A stretch of 64,000 nucleotides of DNA from Macrotis lagotis (lineage: Eukaryota; Chordata; Mammalia; Peramelemorphia; Peramelidae). The position numbers were made by a program, and so were the translations under genes. Positions 1-8,858 of the stretch are shown piece after piece. The stretch spans positions 183,393,128-183,457,127 of the forward strand of contig NC_133661.1 of assembly GCF_037893015.1 (NCBI RefSeq), read 5' to 3'. Position 1 is the first letter of the stretch. Each line of letters starts with the position of its first letter. Under the pieces are notes generated by a model. The model did not search any database. It was not told where the DNA came from and was given only the letters and a program-made list of their open reading frames with translations.

Positions 1-3000
1 CTCTGGTCAATTTGATTAAAAAAAAGAAAGAAGAAAACCAAAATGCTAGTATTATAAATGAAAACAGTGAACTCACCACCAATGAGGAGGGAAATTAAAG
101 TAATAATTTGAGAATTATTTTTGCCCAACTCTATGCCAATAAAATTTGATAATCTAAGTGAAATGGATGAATATTTACAAAAATATAAGTTGCCCAGGTT
201 AAATGAAGAAGAGATTATATACCTAAACAACCCTATCTCAGATAAAAGAAATTCAACAAGCCATTATTAAACTCCCTAAAAAAAAATCTCCAGGGGACAG
301 ATGGCTTCACAAGTGAATTCTACCAAACATTTAAGGAACAATTGTTTTCCAACTCCTTTATAAACTCTTTGGAAAAATAGGGAAAGATGGAACTCTGCCT
401 AACTCTTTCTATGAAACCAATATGGTACTGTTACCTAAACCAGGAAGAGTTTAAAACAGAGAAAGAAAATTATAGACCTATTTCCCTGATGAATATAGAT
501 GCAAAAATCTCCTAAATAAAATCTTAGGCAAAATGACTACAACAAGTCCATCACTAGGATAATACATTATGATCAAGTAGGATTTATTCCAGGAATGCAG
601 GGTTGGTTCAATATTAGGAAAACTGTTAGTATACTCAATTATATCAGTAACAAACCTATCAGAAATCATATGATCCTATCAATAGATGCTGAAAAAGCTT
701 TTGACAAAATACAGCATCCATTCCTATTAAAAACACTAGAGAGTGTAGGAATAAATGGACTGTTCCTTAAAATAATTAGCAGTATCTATCTGAAACCATC
801 AACAAGCATTATATTCAATGGGGAGAGGCTAGAGGCATTCCCAATAAGATAAGGGGTCAAACAAGGGTGCCCATTATCACCACTACTATTCAATATTGTA
901 TTAGAAATGTTAGCATCAGCAATTAGAGAAGAAAAAGAAATTGAATCAATTAGAATTGGGAAGGAAGAGACAAAACTCTCACTCTTCACAGATGACATTA
1001 TGGTCTACCTAGAGAATCCCAAGAAATCATCTAAAAAACTACTGGAAACAATTAGCAATTTTTGCAAAGTTGCAGGTTATAAAATAAACCCCCATAAATC
1101 CTCAACTTTTCTATATATGTCTAGCAAGAAACAGCAGGAAGAGCTAGAAAGAGAAATCCCATTCAAAGTAACCTCAGACAGTATAAAATATTTGGTAGTC
1201 TATTTGCCAAGACAGACTCACAATTTTTTTGAAAACAATTATAAAACACTTCTCACACAAATTAAATCAGATTTAAATAACTGGGCAAATATAAACTGCT
1301 AATGGATAGGGAGAGCTAATATAATAAAAATGACAATTCTCCCAAAACTAAACTATCTGTTTAGTGCCCTACCAATCAAAATTCCAAAAACTTACTTTAA
1401 TGAGTTAGAAAAAATTGTAAGTAAATTCATATGGAGAAATACAAAGTCAAGAATTGCCAGGAGCTTAATGAAAAAAATGCAAATGAAGGTAGATTAGCAC
1501 TACCTGATCTAAAATTATATTATATAGCATCAGTCATCAGAACTGTTTGGTATTGGCTAAGAAATAGAGAGATTGACCAGTGGAATAGGCTAGGCATAAA
1601 AGCAGGAGAGGATTATAGTAATCTGCTGTTTGATAAACCCAAAGAGTCCAGCCATTGGGATAAAAACTCCCTCTTTGATAAAAAAAAACTGCTGGGATAA
1701 TTGGAAGTTAGTATGGAAGAAACTTAGATTAGACCAACACCTCACACCCTTTACCAAGATAAGATCCAAATGGTTACAAGGCATAGACATAAAAAACCAA
1801 TACTATAAGCAAATTAGAAGATCAAGGACTAGTCTACCTGTCAGATCTATGGAAAGGGGAACAGTTTATGACTAAGGAAGAGTTGGAGAACATCACTAAA
1901 AAACCATTTAGATGATTTTGATTACATTAAATTAAAAAGCTTTTGCACAGATAAACACCAATGTAATCAAGATCAAAAGAAAAGTAGTAAATTGGGAAAC
2001 AATCTTTACAACTAATGATTCTGACAAAGGACTCATTTCTAAAATATACAGAGAACTGAGTCATATTTTCAAAACAAAAAGCCATTCCCCAATTGACAAA
2101 TGGTCAAAGGATATGCAAAGGCAATTTACAGATGAGGAGATCAAAGCAATCCATAGCCATATGAAAAAATGCTCTAAATCATTAATTATTAGAGAAATGC
2201 AAATTAAAGCTTCTCTGAGGTACCACTTCACACCTCTCAGATTGGCCAGTATGACCAGGAAGGATAATGATCATTGTTGGAAGGGATGTAGAAAATCTGG
2301 GACACTATTACACTGTTGGTGGAGCTGTGAACTCATCCAACCCTTCTGGAGAGCTATTTGGAACTATGCCTAAAGGGCAACAAAAACGTGCATACCCTTT
2401 GACCCAGCAATACCACTACTGAGTCTATACCCTGAAGATATAAGGGGAAAGGGTAAAAACATTACTTATACAAAACTATTTATAGCAGCCCTTTTTGTGG
2501 TGGCAAAGAATTGGAAATCCAGTAAATGTCCTTCAATTGGGGAATGGCTTAGCAAATTGTGGTATATGTATGTCATGGAACACTATTGTTCTATTAGAAA
2601 CCAGGAGGGACGGGATTTCAGGGAAACCTGGAGGGATTTGCATGAACTGATGCTGAGTGAGATGAGCAGAACCAGAAAAACACTGTATACCCTAACAGCA
2701 ACATGGGAGTGATGTTCAACCTTGAAGGACTTGCTCATTCCATCAGTGCAAGAATTGGGAACAATTTTGGGCTGTCTGCAAAGGAGAGTAGTACCATCTG
2801 TATCCAGATAAGGAGCTGTGGAGTTTGAACAAAGTACAAGGACTATTCCCTTTAATTTTGAAAATAAAAAAACCAGATATCTTATTGTCTGATCTGGTTA
2901 CCTCTGAGAATTCTGTTCTCTTCAGGGATATGATTTCTCTCTCATCACACCCAATTTGGATCAAGGTACAACAACGGAAACAAAGTAAAGACTGACGGAG

Positions 3001-3115
3001 TGCTATCTGTGGGTTGGGGGTGGGGGGAGGGAAGCAAGATTGGGAGAAAATCATAAAACTCAAATAATATCTTTATAAAAAAAAGCAAAAAAAAGAAAAA
3101 AAAACGAAAAAAAGA
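1..3115 (+). mobile_element. L1 LINE, 3' half (ORF2 reverse transcriptase to 3' UTR)
   Basis: Broken L1 ORF2 reads through the reverse transcriptase. The block [14 protein letters not shown] lies at about 688-729 and a variant catalytic box FTDDIMVYL at about 985-1011, where related copies in this window read FADD. The C-terminal region follows to about 2710. Frameshifts and stops separate the pieces (595-852, 907-1302, 1431-1700, 2113-2373, 2497-2712). The 3' UTR carries a G-rich stretch near 3010 and ends in an A-rich tail (3077-3115). The same 3' UTR recurs inverted at 17180 and 40121. The left end is outside the window. The element interrupts the left part of duplicon copy A. It is a dead copy. 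Confidence 0.9.
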
Positions 3116-3710
3116 GGGAAGTACCCAGCATGCTTGTAATTAGAGGAAGGCAAGTTGATGGAACCACAAAATGGAAAGAGAATAGACTAGAAAGGTTTCT
3201 AAGTAAATAGTGAAGGGATAGCATCAATAGAAATGCAGTGATCCAAGGAAAAAGTCTCCAGATATTTATGAAGAGTGGCCAGAGAATCCCACTGAGTGAC
3301 TGGTTGCAAAAATAGCAGTCACATAGGCAATATCTTCTACTTTATATTTATGTTTATCAACTTTTAGAACACCTAACCCTTTTGAAATTTCCTCTATAAA
3401 CCTCTTATAGCAGTTTAGAGCTGAGGATAGTGTTGGAGAACACTGTTTCTAGAGAATCAATAGGAAGTCAGACTGTCTGATTTGCACATCAATGCTGTAA
3501 AGGATAAAGAAAGGATTAATTGTGAATGGACAGGAAGTGAGGAGTGGACATGAAAGAAGATCTTGGGTATATGCAAGCAATCTTGAGAATCTGAGGGAAT
3601 TGAAGAAAATTTATTGCCTAACAAAAGGCATACTGGTCAGAAAATTGGATTTAAGACTTTAAATTCATTTTGGTTTAAGTCAACTTTCATTTATAAAGTG
3701 CCCGTTTATA

Positions 3711-3846
3711 GGGGCAGCTAGATGGTGTAGTGGATGGAGCACTCAGGAGGACCTGAGTTCAAATCCGACCTCAGATACAATAATAATTGCCTCGCTATGT
3801 GACTTTGGGCAAGTCACTTAACCCCATTGCCTTGCAAGAAAGAAAA
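3711..3846 (+). mobile_element. WSINE1-like tRNA-derived SINE
   Basis: It starts ggggcagctag and ends in 'cttaaccccattgcctt' plus a short A-rich tail. It is flanked by the direct repeat aaagtgccc (3695-3703 and 3845-3853). Copies B and C of the duplicon lack it at the matching position, so it inserted after duplication. Confidence 0.85.
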
Positions 3847-4189
3847 AGTGCCCACTTAGAGAAGCCATTATTCTAGGTGCTGGGGATAGATAAAAAATAC
3901 AGAAATGGTGCTTGCCTTCAATCTACTGGGAGAAATAGAAAATATAAGTGTATTTATACTTTTTTTGTATGTAAATTGTAAAGTGAATTTTTTGTAATTG
4001 TAAAATGAATTAAAGTAAGTTGAAAATAATTTTGGGAGGAAGAACACTGGTTCTTCCAACCAACTGAAAACTGGTTGGGTAAATGGGGATCAGGAAAACT
4101 ATTTGAATCCAGCCTTGAAGGATTCTAAGAGGTAGACATAAATTGGGAGGAAATTTCAAGCCTGAGAAATAATCTGCTACATTGATAAC

Positions 4190-4440
4190 AATTAACATTT
4201 TTATATAAAATAATAATAGCTCATAGTAATGGAATGCTTTATACTCCCAACAGCCTAGTGGGATAGCTAATGCAAATATTATTAGACCCATTTTACAGAT
4301 AGGGAAATTGAGATTCATTGATTTTCTTAGGATTGTACAGGACTGTGTTGAAACAAAGACTCAGATTCTGGTCTGTGGACTTTAAGTACCACAATGGTCT
4401 TTTCACTTATATTATACTGTTCTCCTAAGTTTAAACTTCA
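4190..4440 (+). repeat. MIR-type core-SINE, duplicon A copy
   Basis: It contains 'cattttacagatagggaaa' and the downstream 'gattttctta' region typical of MIR. Matching copies lie at 14300-14560 (B) and 56680-56915 (C), so the MIR predates the duplications. Confidence 0.7.
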
Positions 4441-4756
4441 TTGCAATATGTAATGGATCTGGGCTGAACTGGCTAGGGAGTCTTTTCAGTTTTGAAAAGA
4501 TCGCTCAGAGGAATTCAGGAGATGTTTCTGATTATGCACAATGATACTTTGTGTTGTCTTCTATTTTCAGGTCATGAATTTGCAAATGTAACAAATTATT
4601 TATACTGTTGTTGGAGACAGTCTAGCTTTGCTTCAGAATGGATCTGTATGATTTAATATTCCTATTAGGGAAGAGATCCATTGATACCTTTCCATTCAAT
4701 ATCCAAAATGTTAACCCCCCCAAACTATGCAATAGTGCCTTTAGAGACTCCCCCTC

Positions 4757-4912
4757 ATTTTTTTTTTTGGTTTTTGCAAGGTATTGGGGTTAAGTGACTT
4801 GCCCAAGGTCAGACAGCTAGATAATTCTTGAGTGTCTGAGGCTGGATTTGAACTCAAGTGGTCCTGACTCTAGGGCCGGTGCTCTATTCACCATACCACC
4901 TAGCTGCCATCC
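4757..4912 (-). mobile_element. WSINE1-like SINE, reverse orientation
   Basis: It begins with a T-run and 'gcaaggtattggggttaag' and ends 'ccacctagctgcc'. It is absent from the matching place in copies B and C. Confidence 0.85.
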
Positions 4913-5165
4913 CCTTCATTTTTTAAGTTTGTTCCTATATTTCTAACTTCTGGGATGTCTGGAAATTAAAAACAAACAAGCAGACAAAAAAAAGAATCAG
5001 AATGATGGAAACTTACAGTAACCCAACATTTCCTGGTATATTCTCAAGTAGTATTGTTAAACTCAGAAATAAATAGCACCCTGAAAGCATATATTGACTT
5101 AGAAAGCCACAAGTTACCATTATTTATGGTGTATTTTTATTTGCTCTGTTGAACATTTTTCTGAG

Positions 5166-5167
<2 letters not shown>

Positions 5168-5214
<47 letters not shown>
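5168..5214. repeat. (AT)n microsatellite
   Basis: About 47 bp of alternating AT. Confidence 0.95.
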
Positions 5215-5220
<6 letters not shown>

Positions 5221-5299
5221 CCTTTCCTTTATATATATCTGGCTTAAGCTACACTGAAGCAGCTTTGTCCACAGTATGGAGTCAACTAGGGATGAGTTT

Positions 5300-5600
5300 G
5301 ACACATCTATCTAAAAGATAAAAAACCACTTGAGGCACAGGATTGCCAGGCCTGAAATCAGGAAGACTTTTCTTCATGAGTTCAAATCTGACTTTAGACT
5401 TTTATTAACTGTGTGACCCTGGGCAAGTCACTTAACCCTATTTGTCTTGGTTCTTCATAAGTAAAATTAACTGGAGAAGGAAGTGATATTCTAGTATCTT
5501 TGCCAGGAAAACCTCAAAAGCAATCAATAGGAACTGGATGCAATTGTGAAATAACTCCACAGCAGCAGCAACAACAACAATATCAGCAAGAATAGCAACA
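5300..5600 (+). mobile_element. MAR1-like older marsupial SINE
   Basis: The tRNA-like head runs into 'gggcaagtcacttaaccct', then a body with 'tatctttgccaggaaaacc', and ends in a CAA-rich tail. A counterpart lies at 57655-57905 in copy C, so it was present before the A/C duplication. Confidence 0.7.
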
Positions 5601-6349
5601 ACAGAAGGCCCAAAATAACTTCATCTCTATCTTTGTATCCTAAACAACTAGCATATAGTAAGTTCTTAATCAGTGTGTCTTTATTTATCCATTTAAAATC
5701 AAGACTTTGGAAAGGAGTCAGAATGAAGATGAGCATATTGGTGACATGAAGTCATGCTTAAGACTGGGGAATGTGAATATCTGAGAATATAGCTTGCTTC
5801 TCCTCTCTTACAGCTGTCAAAGACTTTGGCAGAAGCTCAACAGGATGTAGAGTTTCTCTATTTGCATACCCCCCTTTTTTACACAGAGAGAAAAGAATCT
5901 TTACTTTTGAACTTCAGAGACTCAGGTTGAAGTTGGAGAAAGGAGGAAGGAGAGAAGGAGAGCCCTGGAAAGAAGAGGCAGGGAGAAATTAGGATTTAGG
6001 ACAAGTGTTGAATCCCAGATTCCCCTTGCTTGACCATGAATGTATTTTATTGGTTATTCTTTTATGTGACAAGGAGATTTCTTCTATGAATCAAGTTCTT
6101 GATGGATTCAACCAGGTAGTCATCCACTCTTTCAAAAACTGCTAAACTGAATTTCTTTATTCAGAAGATGCTTTTGTTTCTTCCCTGCTTGGCATGACTT
6201 TTCTGAATATTAATTTCCTTTTGGGATCCAGTGGTTCTTGAAGTGGGGGTCCATTGTTATTGCCATATTTTTATCTTAAAGATTCAAATATTTATTTTGT
6301 GCCTTAGGGTTTCCCACATCCTTAGAAATGGTCCTGGGTAACAGAATTG

Positions 6350-6530
6350 GTTCAGTTCTCTTTAGGGTAAAGATTAAACAATACTAACAACTACTTAGAG
6401 ACAATTACCCACCAGTATTACCATGGGTAAATTCCTTAATCTCTCTGGATAACAGTTTCCTTATATGTAAAATGAAAAAGTTGAATCAGGTAGCCTCTGA
6501 GGCCCTTTCAACTTTAGGTGTATGATCCTA
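6350..6530 (+). repeat. MIR-like relic, duplicon A copy
   Basis: It contains 'ctctctggataacagtttcc' and 'cctctgaggccctttcaac'. The counterpart in C is at 58540-58720. Confidence 0.6.
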
Positions 6531-6550
6531 GGGATACATATCTACATGTA

Positions 6551-6553
6551 TGA

Positions 6554-6592
<39 letters not shown>
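6551..6592. repeat. (AT)n microsatellite
   Basis: Uninterrupted TA dinucleotides. Confidence 0.95.
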
Positions 6593-6596
<4 letters not shown>

Positions 6597-7060
6597 CTTA
6601 ATAGGTCATGACATATTTTGGAAGGGAATACAAATTTAAGACAATTTACAAGCATTGGAAAATTACAATCTACCTTCCCATTTGAGCATAGGTACACCTT
6701 TCTGAGAATGGCTAGGTGGACTCAGTCCAAATGCAGTGTTTAGGGCCATTTTCAGTTTGGGGCTTCTCTCTTCATCTGTAAAGGTTTCAATCTCTGAACT
6801 GTAACACATACATATTTACATATATCACTTGTGTGCATGTGTATTGTCACTTCTATAAGTGACCCTAATATGTATGTTCTCTTTAATAACATTATAGGTT
6901 TTTCTTTGTGGCTCTGTGTATGGTTTCAGGTAGGTAGGAAAGTCCTAGAGGGTGGTTAGGTGAAACTTGTAACATTGCTGTAACATCCTTAACTTGCACT
7001 ATTTCCATCTCATTTTTGGAAAGAAGGAAGGATTAAATAGAAACCAATTTAGTTTTGTTT

Positions 7061-7269
7061 GCCTATCTGGTTTATATAGTTTTTCGATGTCTTTGGATAG
7101 AGAAAGCCCAGAGGATCTGTTCCAATAATTCTAAGCATGACCACGTATAAATCATTCAGACCAGAAAAAAAGTTAACTTTTTGGTCTTATCTATAGAGAT
7201 AAAGGATATTTTTTCATGTCACATTATTTAGCTTATATTTTCTGGATAATTATTTCCTTATGAGAGATC
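7061..7269. other. Unassigned host sequence left of the young provirus
   Basis: AT-rich, with no coding frame or repeat that I recognise. Confidence 0.5.
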
Positions 7270-7275
7270 CAGAAG

Positions 7276-7609
7276 TGCCGGGTTTTTATTTACAACGCCG
7301 GCTTCTTAATGCTAGTCCGTCCTCTTACTCACCAGTCCAACGCGTGGTGAGTCTTCGGGGTACCTCCGGCCCCCACTCTTTGATGGGGGAAGAACCAGAC
7401 AGAGCGCCTGAGGTGGGTCATGAGTCTTTATTCTTCTGTGATCACATTCCCGCTGTCCCCCCACCTCTCAGCAGACCCTTTTATCCCCTCTGTCCTCCCT
7501 CCCATGAACTCTTACTCAATGAGGGGCCGAGTTCTGTAACATTCCCTTATAAGGTGATTATGTTTCCCCCTCTAAGCGACCGCCAAGCCTCTTCCCCCCG
7601 CCCCCAACA
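7276..7609 (-). repeat. 3' LTR of the minus-strand ERV
   Basis: Read on the minus strand it begins tgttgggggcggg and ends acccggca. It is 334 bp long and identical by eye to the 5' LTR. Confidence 0.92.
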
Positions 7610-7624
7610 TCTCCCCCTTTCTGT
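7610..7624 (-). other. Polypurine tract
   Basis: The minus strand reads acagaaagggggaga directly before the 3' LTR, the usual plus-strand primer position. Confidence 0.85.
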
Positions 7625-7705
7625 TTTACAAGGTTATCACTTGGTGTGATCTTAAGCGGTGCTGAGGTTAGCCTTAAGCGGTGTCATTTCTACTGGCCTC
7701 TGATA

Positions 7706-8054
7706 GCCGGGGGCGAGGAACCCTGTCTTAGGTCATCTCCTTCAACCCAGGACCTTGCCCGTCCTAGGCGCCCGACACCCTCAGGGCCTGTCTTAGGTGG
7801 CTGGGTCAGGAGAAGTTGCCCGTCTTGGGGTTTACCTCGTCTTACCCCTAGGTGTCACATGTCATGCATGGCGGCTAGCCAGACTTGGGGATCCGCCGGG
7901 GGCGAGGAACCCTGTCTTAGGTCATCTCCTTCAACCCAGGACCTTGCCCGTCTTAGGTGGCTGGGTCAGGAGAAGTTGCCCGTCTTGGGGTTTACCTCGT
8001 CTTACCCCTAGGTGTCACATGTCATGCATGGCGGCTAGCCAGACTTGGGGATCC
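7706..8054 (-). repeat. Tandem direct repeat in the ERV 3' region
   Basis: Two copies (7706-7894 and 7895-8054) each run from gccgggggcgagg to ggggatcc. They are near-identical, except that the first has about 29 extra bases near 7755-7790. The repeat lies between the coding remnant and the polypurine tract. Direct repeats in this place can act as RNA export elements in simple betaretroviruses and alpharetroviruses. Such a role here is inference. Plus-strand open frames over it are by-products of the repeat. Confidence 0.85.
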
Positions 8055-8433
8055 TCCCCCGTCTCCATGGCCATGAAGGCTTTCTGAGTAAGAAGCATAT
8101 AGCCCCTCTGTCGCCTAGCTAGGCGGCAGAAACAGACAACAAGTAGGGTGATTCCCAGAATCAGCGTCCTTGTTCACCCTCAAGGGGGTATCCTCCCGCC
8201 ATCTGGCAATCCCTCCATGGTATGGGATCCTCGATGTCTTCCCCTGTGGCCACACATGAGGGGCCCCACCGAGGCAGAAGGGAGCCCCATCGATGTATTG
8301 GTCACTAGCAGGCGAGGGTAGATCGGGGAGTTCCGTGCTACCGGAAGGGGAGAGGGAATAACTCGGAGTATTCCCCATGTCGGATTTCCTTCAGATGGAG
8401 CACCTCCAAGGATCCCTACGATGATCAGAAGGC

Positions 8434-8449
8434 CTGAAAAAGAAAGAAA
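8434..8449 (-). promoter_or_regulatory. Candidate splice acceptor upstream of the lost env
   Basis: The minus strand reads tttctttctttttcag, a pyrimidine tract ending in AG, just after the integrase-tail stretch. This is where an env acceptor would lie. Downstream sequence has no intact env frame; a weak similarity to the other ERV's env start is possible. Confidence 0.4.
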
Positions 8450-8475
8450 TTCCTCTCACCCCGTAGGGTTGGGCA

Positions 8476-8841
8476 TTAATCAAGGTCTCTTATCTTGTAA
8501 ACAGGGAGCCATCTTTCTGGCTCTTCTATCTTATCCTCGGGATGAATAGTCCACCCTTGCGGGACTGCAGTGGGCATAGGGAGACCAGGTTGGAGGGTAC
8601 CCATGGGTACCATGTTGGCATTTACTGCCCGAAGATCAATCAACATTCTCCAACTCCCCCCTTTCTTTTTTATGACAAAGACGGGGGAGTTATACGGGCT
8701 AAGGGACGGTTCCACTTTGTTCTCGTGCAGGAGGGTCATTACTATGTCTGTGAGGGCGATGAGCTTTTCTTTTGTCAGGGGCCACTGCTCAACCCAAATA
8801 GGTTTCTTATTAATCCATGTTATTCTGGGGGAAAAGCTCAT
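8476..8841 (-). pseudogene. pol: Truncated pol: RT N-terminus fused to integrase tail
   Basis: The 121-residue frame opens like class II pol, with a segment ending in WVEQWPLT. It carries SPVFVIKKKGGSWRMLIDLR, the fingers of reverse transcriptase, and then PQGWT. At the point where the first catalytic-aspartate region should follow, it jumps to a short tail (EEPERWLPVYK) that aligns better with the end of integrase in the plus-strand ERV (NEEIWVPSRRV). The YMDD box, RNase H and the integrase core are missing. The frame is offset -1 from gag-pro and is entered through the overlap at 8842-8880. No active enzyme is possible. Confidence 0.75.
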
Positions 8842-8858
8842 CTCTAGAGTGGCCCCAA

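Larger units (their letters stand above)
3116..7060 (+). repeat. Duplicon copy A (low-copy repeat shared with B and C)
   Basis: This stretch aligns by eye with 47960-48283 plus 56061-59100 (copy C). Its first part aligns with 13590-15250 (copy B). Shared landmarks include 'tgttgga' with a 'gagaatca' block near 3430, a 'ttattgcctaacaaa' block near 3610, a MIR at 4190-4440, a 'ttagagactccccctcatt' block near 4740, and 'gaaattaaaaa' near 4965. Copy A also shares with C an older SINE (5300-5600) and a MIR (6350-6530). SINEs at 3711 and 4757 are private to A. I see no gene in it. Apart from the listed repeats it holds AT microsatellites at 5168-5214 and 6551-6592. Confidence 0.75.

Noticed and set aside
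3711-3790. tRNA-like promoter boxes in SINE heads that could be taken for tRNA genes
   Set aside because: They belong to interspersed tRNA-derived SINEs, not tRNA genes.
5805-5945. Possible TCR V-exon relic: 'ctcttacag' followed by a frame containing AQQDVEF
   Set aside because: No cysteine, tryptophan or recombination signal follows, and copy C lacks the sequence. Probably chance.
7646-8087. Two overlapping plus-strand open frames with repeated protein sequence
   Set aside because: They are antisense to the ERV and arise from its tandem repeat.
8115-8378. 87-residue minus-strand frame in the ERV 3' region
   Set aside because: It could hold env remnants, but I found no env motif, so it is not called a gene.
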